Shown here piece by piece: positions 6,211 through 12,086 of a stretch of DNA of 12,086 nucleotides (position 1 is its first letter; every line of letters starts with the position of its first letter). Position numbers and translations under genes: made by a program. The notes under the pieces were generated by a model that saw nothing but the letters and a program-made list of their open reading frames with translations, made no database searches and was not told the DNA's origin. Source of the stretch: Syntrophomonas sp. (lineage in GTDB: Bacteria; Bacillota; Syntrophomonadia; Syntrophomonadales; Syntrophomonadaceae); assembly GCA_028693695.1 (NCBI GenBank), contig JAQUUV010000042.1, forward strand, positions 1-12,086, written 5' to 3'.

Positions 6211-7179
6211 TTAAAAAAGGGATTTAACAGCCGCAACAATCTTTTCCACACTGGGGATATATTCCTGTTCCAGGACTGGACTAAACGGAATAGGGGTATT
6301 CGGAGCTGCTACTCTTATAATAGGAGCATTCAGTAAATCCAATCCTTCTTCCGCAACAATAGCTGCAATTTCCGAACCGAATCCCATGGTCTTACAGGAT
6401 TCCTGCACGATAACCAGTCTCCCGGTTTTGCCTACCGACTTCAATATAGCTTCCTTGTCCAATGGCACTAAAGTACGAGGATCAAGTACTTCCACACTTA
6501 TCCCGTCCTTAGCTAACTCTTCGGCTGCAGCCAGGGATTTCTGCACCATCCATGACCACGCTACGATTGTAACATCGGAACCTTCCCGTTTAATATCCGC
6601 TTTGCCAATCGGAACTGTATAATCACCTTCTGGGACATCCTCGGAAACACCCAATAGTTGTTTATGTTCATAGAATATAACCGGGTTGTCGTCTCTAATA
6701 GCAGCTATTAATAATCCTTTGGCATCAGCCGGAGTAGAAGGAATTACCGTAATTAATCCCGGTATATGGGTTAATAGTGCTTCTAACGATTGAGAGTGCT
6801 GGGCAGCTGCTCCCACACCTGCACCATTGATGGTTAGACATACCATGGGAACTTTAGCCTTGCCGCCAAACATATACCTTACTTTAGCAGCCTGGTTGGC
6901 AAATTCATCAAAACAAACTGTAATAAAATCATCAAACATTACTTCTACAACTGGTCTTAACCCACACGCTGAAGAACCTACAGCATGTCCCACTATAAAG
7001 TTTTCACTGATAGGAGTATCAACAATTCGTTTAGGACCAAATTCATCAAATAACCCTGCAGTTACCCCAAAACACCCTCCAAAGGGACCTACATCTTCAC
7101 CTGCCAGATAAACCTTGGGGTCTCTCTTAAGTTCAACTCGTAAGCCGTCTCTAATTGCTTCCGCATATGTCATTTGCAT
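6211..7179 (-). CDS. acoB: Acetoin dehydrogenase-type E1 component, beta subunit
   Basis: About 322 residues long. With the alpha subunit it forms the alpha2beta2 thiamine-diphosphate E1 enzyme that cleaves acetoin, releasing acetaldehyde and passing an acetyl group to a lipoyl E2. Family features are MTYAEAIRDGL at the start, GEDVG, FGPKRIVDTPISE (the glutamate contacts the cofactor), the FDDF and EFANQAAK region, and a C-terminal transketolase domain (DVTIVAWSWM to VEVLDPRTLVPLD). The length fits AcoB and PdhB. An ATG at 7191 and a GTG at 7188 lie upstream in frame, but GGTGA is best spaced for the ATG at 7179. It follows E1-alpha closely and shares its transcript. No E2 or E3 gene follows; the next gene is the convergent activator. 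Acetoin is preferred over pyruvate because of the butanediol dehydrogenase and activator nearby. Confidence 0.85.
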   Translation of the reverse strand: MQMTYAEAIRDGLRVELKRDPKVYLAGEDVGPFGGCFGVTAGLFDEFGPKRIVDTPISENFIVGHAVGSSACGLRPVVEVMFDDFITVCFDEFANQAAKVRYMFGGKAKVPMVCLTINGAGVGAAAQHSQSLEALLTHIPGLITVIPSTPADAKGLLIAAIRDDNPVIFYEHKQLLGVSEDVPEGDYTVPIGKADIKREGSDVTIVAWSWMVQKSLAAAEELAKDGISVEVLDPRTLVPLDKEAILKSVGKTGRLVIVQESCKTMGFGSEIAAIVAEEGLDLLNAPIIRVAAPNTPIPFSPVLEQEYIPSVEKIVAAVKSLF

Positions 7180-7197
7180 CTTTTTCACCATCCTTTT

Positions 7198-8166
7198 CTA
7201 TAATTGTCTGTCATAAACATCAGTGTATAACTCACTTGCATCTGGCCACGGGCTCTCTTCTGCAAATTTAACGGCAGCATCAATCTTTGCTTCACCTATG
7301 GCTTTCATCTGATCTAAGTCTTCTTGAGTAGCATATTTCTTCTTAATAAGCATATTGCCAAGTCTCGGGATAGGATCCTTCTTCAACCACTCCTCTTGAT
7401 CTTTGGGATCTTTGTAAAGGCCAGGATCGCCTTCAAAATGCCCATGCCATCTCCATGTCTTAAACTCCAACAGACTGGGTCCATCACCTCTTCTGGCGCG
7501 TTTTACCGCTTCTTGGGTGGTTTCATATACTGCTAACACATCATTTCCGTCCACTGTTACCCCCGGCATTCCATAGGCCGCAGCACGATCCGAGACATTA
7601 TCAGTAGCAAGGTGCCCCTTAACTGGATTAGAAAGGCCAAACCCATTATTTTCACATATCCATACGATTGGTAATTTCCAAAGGGCAGCTACATTAAAAC
7701 TCTCATGGAGAGGACCACGATTTGATTGTCCATCACCGAACAGGCATAAAGTAATGTCATTGGTTTCATTGTATCGGCAGGCAAAAGCTGCGCCGGCAGC
7801 AATAGCAAATCCCGCTCCTAAAATACCGTTGGCTCCTAGGAGACCCATATCCATATCAGCCAAATGCATAGATCCACCTTTGCCCTTGCAAGTACCGGTG
7901 GCCTTCCCAAACAGCTCGGCCATCATTTTATTTATGTCGCCGCCTTTAGCGATCATTTCACCGTGGCTGCGATGATGCAGGCCACATTTATCATCCTTCT
8001 CTACGCAGGCAAATACACCTGCAGCTATCGCTTCTTGTCCAAGACTTAGATGTACAAAACCTGGAATTTTGCCAGCTGCAAATAATTCGCTGACCCGAGA
8101 TTCGAATGCTCGACATGTTGCCATGGTTTGGTAAAAATCGAATAGTTGTTCCTTTGAAAATTCCAT
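7198..8166 (-). CDS. acoA: Acetoin dehydrogenase-type E1 component, alpha subunit
   Basis: This 322-residue protein is the cofactor-binding half of the E1 enzyme. The thiamine-diphosphate motif runs from GDG (144-146) to ENN (172-174). HHRSHGE (64-70) and GSMHLAD (98-104) are conserved E1-alpha elements, and the RWHGHFEGD region (239-247) is the phosphorylation-loop equivalent. Length and sequence resemble AcoA and PdhA; branched-chain 2-oxoacid E1-alpha is normally longer. The start is ATG 8166 with AAAAGGAGGGA about nine bases upstream. It is the first gene of a two-gene unit with E1-beta, read from a sigma-54 promoter at 8423-8438 after a leader of about 245 nt. It is a paralog of the fragment at 1-104. 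Acetoin as substrate is inferred from neighbours, not from a diagnostic residue. Confidence 0.88.
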   Translation of the reverse strand: MEFSKEQLFDFYQTMATCRAFESRVSELFAAGKIPGFVHLSLGQEAIAAGVFACVEKDDKCGLHHRSHGEMIAKGGDINKMMAELFGKATGTCKGKGGSMHLADMDMGLLGANGILGAGFAIAAGAAFACRYNETNDITLCLFGDGQSNRGPLHESFNVAALWKLPIVWICENNGFGLSNPVKGHLATDNVSDRAAAYGMPGVTVDGNDVLAVYETTQEAVKRARRGDGPSLLEFKTWRWHGHFEGDPGLYKDPKDQEEWLKKDPIPRLGNMLIKKKYATQEDLDQMKAIGEAKIDAAVKFAEESPWPDASELYTDVYDRQL

Positions 8167-8422
8167 TACAATATCCCTCCTTTTATATTTGGCACCAGCA
8201 CTAAATCAAATACTAATTGCCCACCTCCTCGTAGAAAATGCCATTTATTATGAAATTGTCTATAATTTATACCCGGCTTTTCTACTAGTTTTCCCAACCT
8301 GTTATATTTATTCCATTAGGATTCTTTAGTTAATACTGTCTATTCGACCATTCAGCTAACTAGGCTACTCCTTTTATAGCCTTACCGACTACATTTGTTA
8401 CATGTCCTTATATTCTATTTAT

Positions 8423-8438
8423 TGCAATTAACTTGCCA
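8423..8438 (-). promoter_or_regulatory. Sigma-54 (-24/-12) promoter of the E1-alpha/E1-beta unit
   Basis: On the minus strand the site reads TGGCAAGTTAATTGCA, with GG and GC separated by 10 bases and only the sixth base off consensus. Transcription should begin near 8412, about 245 bp before the E1-alpha ATG. Confidence 0.75.
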
Positions 8439-8574
8439 ACCTAAGATTAGGGTTCAAGGAACGGGATACATCAATGTCATTTTTCAATGGGTAATTTGGT
8501 TAAGTCGGCCTTAGTTACTTGATTGATAATATTTCTATCAAAAATATTGATTTGCGCTACATGTGTTAAATATC

Positions 8575-8613
8575 TGTTACTTTTGTGCATTTAAATGTTA
8601 CACAATGGTAACA
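8575..8613. promoter_or_regulatory. Candidate enhancer sites (TGTTAC half-site plus dyad)
   Basis: A TGTTAC half-site at 8575-8580 is followed by the dyad TGTTACACAATGGTAACA at 8596-8613. The sites lie 137-175 bp upstream of the minus-strand promoter at 8438 and 111-149 bp upstream of the plus-strand promoter at 8724. The same 6-bp arms make the dyad at 960-975, with a 4-bp instead of a 6-bp centre. Confidence 0.55.
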
Positions 8614-8723
8614 CCGATTCGTCTCATTAGCAGGCACGGTTCTTGTTGTCGCGGCCTTTTCGGTTACATAAACGAATGTAGGCTTAGCGGTTCTTGCCCT
8701 TTCCCCCTCTTGTTCGCAGTTAT

Positions 8724-8739
8724 TGGCATTATTCTTGCA
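8724..8739 (+). promoter_or_regulatory. Sigma-54 (-24/-12) promoter of the four-cysteine gene
   Basis: TGGCATTATTCTTGCA keeps the sigma-54 spacing and the full TTGCA element. Transcription should begin near 8750, leaving a leader of about 37 nt before the ATG at 8787. Confidence 0.75.
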
Positions 8740-8786
8740 TGTTAAAATTGTCAGATTCGATAAATCACATGAAGGGAGGTTAATAC

Positions 8787-8999
8787 ATGAATAAAATTGA
8801 ATCTAAGACGGAAATGTGCCTGTCCTGCAATCATTTGGGGTTCTGCCAAGTGTACTGGGGTGCTGAATGCAAACGACAGGGAGGTAATAGGATACCGCGC
8901 ATGAAGCCCATGCTGGTTGAGGCAAGGCAAAAGGTGGATCAGCCGAATAAGGTAATCGAAATGTTTGAGCCCATCAGGACGAAGGTGGCTAATTGGTAA
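8787..8999 (+). CDS. Small four-cysteine protein of unknown function under sigma-54 control
   Basis: A 70-residue soluble, basic protein that I do not recognise. Cys11, Cys14, Cys20 and Cys28 (C-x2-C-x5-C-x7-C) with His16 form a compact N-terminal metal-binding-like knot (CLSCNHLGFC, then GAEC). A charged helical tail ending VANW follows. It is real by several signs: an ideal GAAGGGAGG ribosome site before the ATG, a sigma-54 promoter 48 bp upstream, candidate enhancer sites shared with the divergent E1-alpha gene, and a terminator hairpin 12 bp after the stop. Zinc or an iron-sulfur cluster are both possible. It could be a small regulator, an assembly factor or an electron carrier for the acetoin system; the sequence does not decide. 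No signal peptide or membrane segment is seen. Confidence 0.75.
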   Translation: MNKIESKTEMCLSCNHLGFCQVYWGAECKRQGGNRIPRMKPMLVEARQKVDQPNKVIEMFEPIRTKVANW

Positions 9000-9011
9000 G
9001 AAATCTATTTG

Positions 9012-9072
9012 AACAGGGCCGGTTCTTAACTTGCTTTTGGCAAAAGGGAAGTTTAGAATCGGCCCTGTTTTT
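9012..9072 (+). terminator. Long hairpin with T-tail, copy 1 of a two-copy repeat
   Basis: The left arm begins AACAGGGCCG (9012-9021) and the right arm ends CGGCCCTGTT (9060-9069). The stem extends inward with few mismatches, giving roughly 25 pairs, and is followed by TTTTTG. It lies between the convergent four-cysteine and HdrC-like genes and should end the former's transcript; on the minus strand the T-tail is absent. The same hairpin, diverged, occurs at 10346-10406 in the same orientation. Confidence 0.75.
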
Positions 9073-9108
9073 GTGTACGGGGTAAGTAAATAATAATAAA
9101 TGTTTTCT

Positions 9109-9474
9109 CTATTTGGTCTGTAAAAGAGTCGCAATGATATTTGATGAGGCAAGAGTAACAGGTTCGAGCCCGTCATCCAGGCGAAACGGATTCAATTCAT
9201 CAGAGTCGATTGGCAGGCAATAACCACAAATGAGTATATTTTCCAGAGATGCACCATAGCTTGGTGGTGCTTCAACTTTTCGCTGCAGCTGCCACTTTAA
9301 CTCCATTAAAGGAATACCGACAGGGCATATATCCTGGCAAGTCCAGCAATTGGAGCAGGTCCAGATATTGGTTGCATCTTCTTGCAGGGGAAGGCGTATA
9401 AAGGAGGTAACTCCCATCTGTTCTAGATAACAGTTCTCGTAGCAAATAGCACACTTTAAACATGATTCAAACAC
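9109..9474 (-). CDS. HdrC-like 4Fe-4S protein
   Basis: A 121-residue protein with two C-x2-C-x2-C-x3-C motifs, at residues 5-15 (CLKCAICYENC) and about 40-50 (CSNCWTCQDIC), each able to hold a [4Fe-4S] cluster. This matches subunit C of heterodisulfide reductase and related proteins, which relay electrons to the CCG-domain partner. It is shorter than usual HdrC (about 185 residues), the C-terminal part being reduced, with one CGYC left. The start is GTG 9474, overlapping the end of the HdrB-like gene by 8 bp, with AAGGAG about 11 bases upstream; the coupling implies joint translation. It is the last gene of the minus-strand operon. A membrane cytochrome partner is not seen, so a soluble role is likely (inference). 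Confidence 0.82.
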   Translation of the reverse strand: MFESCLKCAICYENCYLEQMGVTSFIRLPLQEDATNIWTCSNCWTCQDICPVGIPLMELKWQLQRKVEAPPSYGASLENILICGYCLPIDSDELNPFRLDDGLEPVTLASSNIIATLLQTK

Positions 9475-10309
9475 TAGTTACCAGACTCCTTAAATGTGGA
9501 TCGTTTATCATAACATCTTGCGGACTAAGTCCAATGGCTATTCCCAGTAGCTGGGGAAGAAACATACAGGGTATTCTCCGACCGCTATAATACTCCGATT
9601 GCATGCCGTGCAGCAAAAGATGACAGTTTCCGCAGGCGGTAACAATTAAGTCCACATCCTTATGTTCCAACTCCTCAAGACGTGCCCTCCCAACTTGATA
9701 AGCTGCCGCCAGGTTACTCATGCTTAAGGAAGCCCCGCAGCAGTTGTCTTGAAATGAATATGGGATGATATCTGTAACAGCCGGGCCCAGCAGTTTGCCC
9801 ATAACTTGGGGATGTTTAGAGTCATCAAAATTCATAACAGCAGCAGGCCGAAACACCTGACACGGATTCATTATGGCAGTTTTAAGCGGTATTACTTTTT
9901 TTAAGCAAGCCATAATTTTATCGGTATTTTCATTTAAAACTTCCAGGAGATGCTGGGTCTTCACCGTATTGTTAAACTGTAGGCCCACCCGGTTTAGCAC
10001 CTGGTTTATATCATCCAGCACCTGGGGATTTTGACTGCACATGGACTGGACGCGTTTAAAAGTATTGGTACATCCTCCGCAAAGGGTGATAATATCCATA
10101 TCCCTTTGCTCCATCAGGGCCAGGTTATACGCCGTCATGTATATCCAGTTTGGATTTACTCCTTGCAGAACCTGCCCACAACACACAAGTTCTGGAAGTG
10201 TATGCGTTTCAATGCTCAAGGCTTCCAGAACTACTTTACTGGATAGTTCATATTCCGGAAAACGGTAAGTTACCAGACATCCCGCAAAAAGCACTTTTTC
10301 TTTGGTCAT
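9467..10309 (-). CDS. HdrB-like protein with two CCG (cysteine-rich) domains
   Basis: A 280-residue protein with two complete CCG domains. The first has Cys11, Cys43-Cys44, Cys77 and Cys80; the second has Cys150, Cys190-Cys191, Cys226 and Cys229. In archaeal and bacterial heterodisulfide reductases these bind the non-cubane [4Fe-4S] clusters that reduce a disulfide or other two-electron acceptor. With all ligands present, catalysis is plausible. The length fits HdrB (about 290-300). ATG 10309 is preceded by only a GGGGAAA-like ribosome site. It is read after the HoxU-like gene across a 115-bp gap holding a hairpin repeat and overlaps the HdrC-like gene. The acceptor is unknown; bacteria of this kind lack coenzyme M/B, so a protein disulfide, a small thiol or a quinone-like acceptor is a guess. 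GlpC or LutA relatives are less likely given the separate HdrC. Confidence 0.87.
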   Translation of the reverse strand: MTKEKVLFAGCLVTYRFPEYELSSKVVLEALSIETHTLPELVCCGQVLQGVNPNWIYMTAYNLALMEQRDMDIITLCGGCTNTFKRVQSMCSQNPQVLDDINQVLNRVGLQFNNTVKTQHLLEVLNENTDKIMACLKKVIPLKTAIMNPCQVFRPAAVMNFDDSKHPQVMGKLLGPAVTDIIPYSFQDNCCGASLSMSNLAAAYQVGRARLEELEHKDVDLIVTACGNCHLLLHGMQSEYYSGRRIPCMFLPQLLGIAIGLSPQDVMINDPHLRSLVTSV

Positions 10310-10345
10310 AAAATTTCCCCTAATTCAAGTCTTAACAGAATTCTT

Positions 10346-10406
10346 AACAAGGCCGGCTCTTAACTTCCCTTTTGCCAAAAAGTAGTTAAGAGCCGGCCCT
10401 TGTTTT
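10346..10406 (+). repeat. Long hairpin with T-tail, copy 2 of a two-copy repeat
   Basis: Perfect 15-bp arms GGCCGGCTCTTAACT (10351-10365) and AGTTAAGAGCCGGCC (10384-10398) extend outward to AACAAG/CTTGTT with one bulge and are followed by TTTTT on the plus strand. The loop has the CTTTTG-C-AAAA pattern also seen at 9012-9072. Both flanking genes run on the minus strand, so as a T-tailed terminator it points the wrong way. In the minus-strand mRNA it would be an internal hairpin between the HoxU-like and HdrB-like genes, possibly affecting stability or relative expression. Confidence 0.7.
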
Positions 10407-10424
10407 TATCTGCTGAATTTGTTG

Positions 10425-11165
10425 TTATTGGTTGAACTGGTTGATTCGGGCGGCTAGATTTTTTTTACGGCAATCTTCACAGAGATTAGCAACATTACTT
10501 TCTATCCCGGTGCGGGAAACAATGTAGTCCAGCTGTTCCTTGGTGGTGAAAGCTTGACCGCAGCGTTCACAATGCACTATGGCAAAGGTTTTATTCCAGA
10601 TGGTTCGTTCCTCATCAGTCTCGGATAGTTCAATAGCATCGGTTGGACATACCTCGGCACAAGCACCACAGCCAATGCACATTGTAGCTGCCTCATCAAA
10701 GGGAGTACTTACGCGTTTTTCCGTTCCACGGAATATTGCCGAGATAGCACTGCTTCCTATCTCCTCACATGCCTTGACACATAAACGGCAAAGGATGCAG
10801 CGTTCATCCTGGTCAATCGAAAGTTGGTTTTCCACGCAGTTATATTCTTTATACAGTTTTTCCATAAACTCGCTTTTGGGAGCAGTTCTGTATAAAAGAG
10901 TGACAATATTTCTACGAATTTTTTCAATAGCCGGTGTGGATGTCTTTACTTCTATTTCTTCATAAATGGGATAGGTACAGGCTGCCACTAATCGAGTGGT
11001 ATTGCCATTCTTTACTTCGACCATACACATACGGCACATACCCTGCCCTCCGAAAGCTTCATGATAGCAGAGGGTGGGTACATTAATCCCGGTCTTTCTG
11101 GTTGCTTCAAGTATGGTTTCTCCAGGATTAACATCGATTTCTTGCTGGTTTATGCTGATTCTCAT
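10425..11165 (-). CDS. HoxU/NuoG-like iron-sulfur subunit with 2Fe-2S and two 4Fe-4S clusters
   Basis: A 246-residue electron-transfer subunit resembling the N-terminal part of NuoG and HydA. A plant-type 2Fe-2S domain comes first (Cys33, 44, 47 and 63), then two ferredoxin-type [4Fe-4S] motifs (Cys123, 126, 129, 133 and Cys163, 166, 169, 173). The His/Cys-ligated cluster usual between these in NuoG and HydA is not evident; only Cys110 remains there. There is no molybdopterin or H-cluster domain, so it is a wire rather than a hydrogenase or formate dehydrogenase. A C-terminal C-x2-C...C-x2-C element (199, 202, 229, 232) looks like a zinc ribbon or extra cluster. ATG 11165 has a GGAGGGG site and lies 12 bp after the NuoF/HydB-like gene. 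It probably passes electrons between that flavoprotein and the HdrBC pair (inference). Confidence 0.85.
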   Translation of the reverse strand: MRISINQQEIDVNPGETILEATRKTGINVPTLCYHEAFGGQGMCRMCMVEVKNGNTTRLVAACTYPIYEEIEVKTSTPAIEKIRRNIVTLLYRTAPKSEFMEKLYKEYNCVENQLSIDQDERCILCRLCVKACEEIGSSAISAIFRGTEKRVSTPFDEAATMCIGCGACAEVCPTDAIELSETDEERTIWNKTFAIVHCERCGQAFTTKEQLDYIVSRTGIESNVANLCEDCRKKNLAARINQFNQ

Positions 11166-11177
11166 TTTCCACCCCTC

Positions 11178-12086
11178 CTATCTAACTTTGACTGCATTAA
11201 ATTTGCAATGGTTTACGCATTCACCACATTGAATGCATTTTTCCTGATCAATAACATGTGGTTCTTTCTTTTCACCGCTTATGGCATCAACCGGGCAGTT
11301 CTTTATACACAGTCCGCAACCCGAACAGATTTCTTCATCAATATGAAACTCGGTCAAATCCCGGCACACTCCGGCCGGACAGCGAGCATTGTTTATGTGC
11401 TCTAAATATTCTTCTTTAAAATGGTGCAAGGTGGAAAGTACCGGGTTGGGTGCAGTCCTACCCAGGGCACATAGAGAAGCAGTTTGCATGGTCTCCCCGA
11501 TTTCCTGCAAGAATTCCAGATCCTCTTCCCTTCCCTTACCTTTGCAGATGCCTTCTAAGATTTCCACCATAGCTTTAAGCCCTTCACGACAGGGAGCGCA
11601 TTTACCACAGGATTCCCCGGCCAGGAAATTAACATAATAGCGAGCTATTTCAACCATACAGGTACGATCATCCATAACGATGAGACCACCGGAGCCCATC
11701 ATAGACCCAGCCTTGGTAAGGGTATCAAAGTCTACTTGCAGATCCAGCATATTCTCAGGAATACATCCCCCTGAGGGTCCCCCAGTCTGAACCGCTTTAA
11801 AATTCCTTCCGCCTGGAATTCCGCCACCAATTTCAAAGATTATCTCTCTTAAGGTAGTTCCCATAGGAACCTCTACCAGTCCAGTATTAATAACTTTGCC
11901 TACCAGTGAGAATACCTTGGTCCCTTTGCTGCCCTCTGTTCCGATGGAGGCGAATTCTGCAGCGCCTTTATTTATTATTACTGGTATATTGGCCCACGTC
12001 TCCACATTATTTATGATGGTGGGCTGTCCCCACAATCCTTTTTCCGTGGGGAAGATATATTTGTCCCGAGGTTCACCTACATTTCC
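11178..12086 (-). CDS. NuoF/HydB-like NADH-binding flavoprotein subunit (C-terminal half; runs off the window)
   Basis: The reading frame is open through the right edge; 302 residues are visible. They begin within the GEPRDKYIFP...GLWGQPTIINNVET segment typical of NuoF, so the missing N-terminus holds most of the FMN/NADH domain. An internal TTG at 12035 is not the start. Visible features are GSGGLIVMDD, the SCGKCAPCREG motif (three ligands of the NuoF cluster, the fourth Cys in ASLCALGR), then CPAGVC and two ferredoxin motifs (CSGCGLCIKNC and CIQCGECVNHC). This C-terminal ferredoxin extension is typical of HydB/HndC-type bifurcating-hydrogenase and NAD(P)-linked formate dehydrogenase subunits rather than respiratory NuoF. 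A NuoE-like gene is expected upstream, outside the window. It likely exchanges electrons with NAD(H) for the HoxU-like and HdrBC-like proteins downstream. Confidence 0.9.
   Translation of the reverse strand, partial: GNVGEPRDKYIFPTEKGLWGQPTIINNVETWANIPVIINKGAAEFASIGTEGSKGTKVFSLVGKVINTGLVEVPMGTTLREIIFEIGGGIPGGRNFKAVQTGGPSGGCIPENMLDLQVDFDTLTKAGSMMGSGGLIVMDDRTCMVEIARYYVNFLAGESCGKCAPCREGLKAMVEILEGICKGKGREEDLEFLQEIGETMQTASLCALGRTAPNPVLSTLHHFKEEYLEHINNARCPAGVCRDLTEFHIDEEICSGCGLCIKNCPVDAISGEKKEPHVIDQEKCIQCGECVNHCKFNAVKVR

Larger units (their letters stand above)
8167..8786. other. Divergent control region between E1-alpha and the four-cysteine gene
   Basis: No credible gene is seen here. It mirrors the 629-1281 region: a minus-strand sigma-54 promoter (8423-8438), a plus-strand one (8724-8739), and TGTTAC dyads between them (8575-8613). 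A further TGTTACATG half-site at 8396-8404 falls downstream of the minus-strand start. The E1-alpha leader is AT-rich with no riboswitch I recognise. Confidence 0.6.

Noticed and set aside
8563..8745. Plus-strand 60-codon reading frame with several cysteines
   Set aside because: It overlaps the candidate enhancer sites and the sigma-54 promoter at 8724, has no ribosome site and has no recognisable family features.
8751..9176. Minus-strand 141-codon reading frame
   Set aside because: It lies antisense to the well-supported four-cysteine gene, crosses the terminator hairpin, and its composition is not protein-like.
9272..9463. ATG-started frame inside the HdrC-like gene
   Set aside because: It is out of frame with the cluster-binding cysteines; the GTG-started frame at 9474 has both C-x2-C-x2-C-x3-C motifs.
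1..12086. CRISPR arrays, tRNA or rRNA genes, integrase or transposase genes
   Set aside because: None seen: no regularly spaced repeats, no cloverleaf-like sequence noticed, and no reading frame with such motifs.

Overview
The window looks like a chromosomal segment of an anaerobic, low-to-moderate-GC Firmicute of the class Clostridia, possibly a Peptococcaceae- or Syntrophomonadaceae-like lineage. The grounds are strong AGGAGG ribosome sites, AT-rich intergenic DNA, Bacillus/Clostridium-type 2,3-butanediol dehydrogenase and Lin0512-family genes, and a cluster of NADH-dehydrogenase-like and heterodisulfide-reductase-like iron-sulfur proteins. The lineage is inferred from gene content only.

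Layout. At the left edge, on the minus strand, are the first 34 codons of a thiamine-diphosphate dehydrogenase E1-alpha subunit (1-104), preceded by a Lin0512-family gene (266-628). A divergent control region (629-1281) separates these from a plus-strand DUF1097 membrane protein (1282-1737). About 1 kb without genes follows, holding a nested palindrome, a strong terminator and a control region. Then come a zinc-dependent 2,3-butanediol dehydrogenase (2737-3795) with its terminator and a sigma-54 enhancer-binding activator with a PocR-type sensor domain (4199-6097). Facing the activator across a two-way terminator are E1-beta and E1-alpha genes of an acetoin-dehydrogenase-type complex (6211-8166, minus strand). 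A second divergent control region (8167-8786) leads to a 70-residue four-cysteine protein (8787-8999). The right end is a minus-strand electron-transfer operon: NuoF/HydB-like flavoprotein (cut by the window edge), HoxU/NuoG-like iron-sulfur subunit, HdrB-like and HdrC-like proteins.

How it fits together. Five sites match the sigma-54 -24/-12 consensus (TGGCAN-N5-TTGCN). They lie upstream of the Lin0512 gene, the DUF1097 gene, the butanediol dehydrogenase, the E1-alpha/beta pair and the small four-cysteine gene. In both divergent control regions a TGTTAC-N4/6-GTAACA dyad lies 110-230 bp from the paired promoters, where an enhancer site would be expected. The one activator gene sits in the middle. 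The simplest reading is a local sigma-54 regulon for 2,3-butanediol and acetoin use. Butanediol is oxidised to acetoin by the dehydrogenase, and acetoin is cleaved by the E1 component working with E2/E3 subunits not present in the window. The Lin0512, DUF1097 and four-cysteine proteins would be uncharacterised partners. The NuoF/HoxU/HdrBC operon has no visible sigma-54 promoter in the window; it may handle NADH produced by this pathway, but that link is only proximity.

The most novel-looking points are the compact sigma-54 regulon with its shared dyad, the small four-cysteine gene inside it, the NuoF-HoxU-HdrB-HdrC set without an HdrA in view, and a 60-bp hairpin present in two diverged copies (9012-9072 and 10346-10406).
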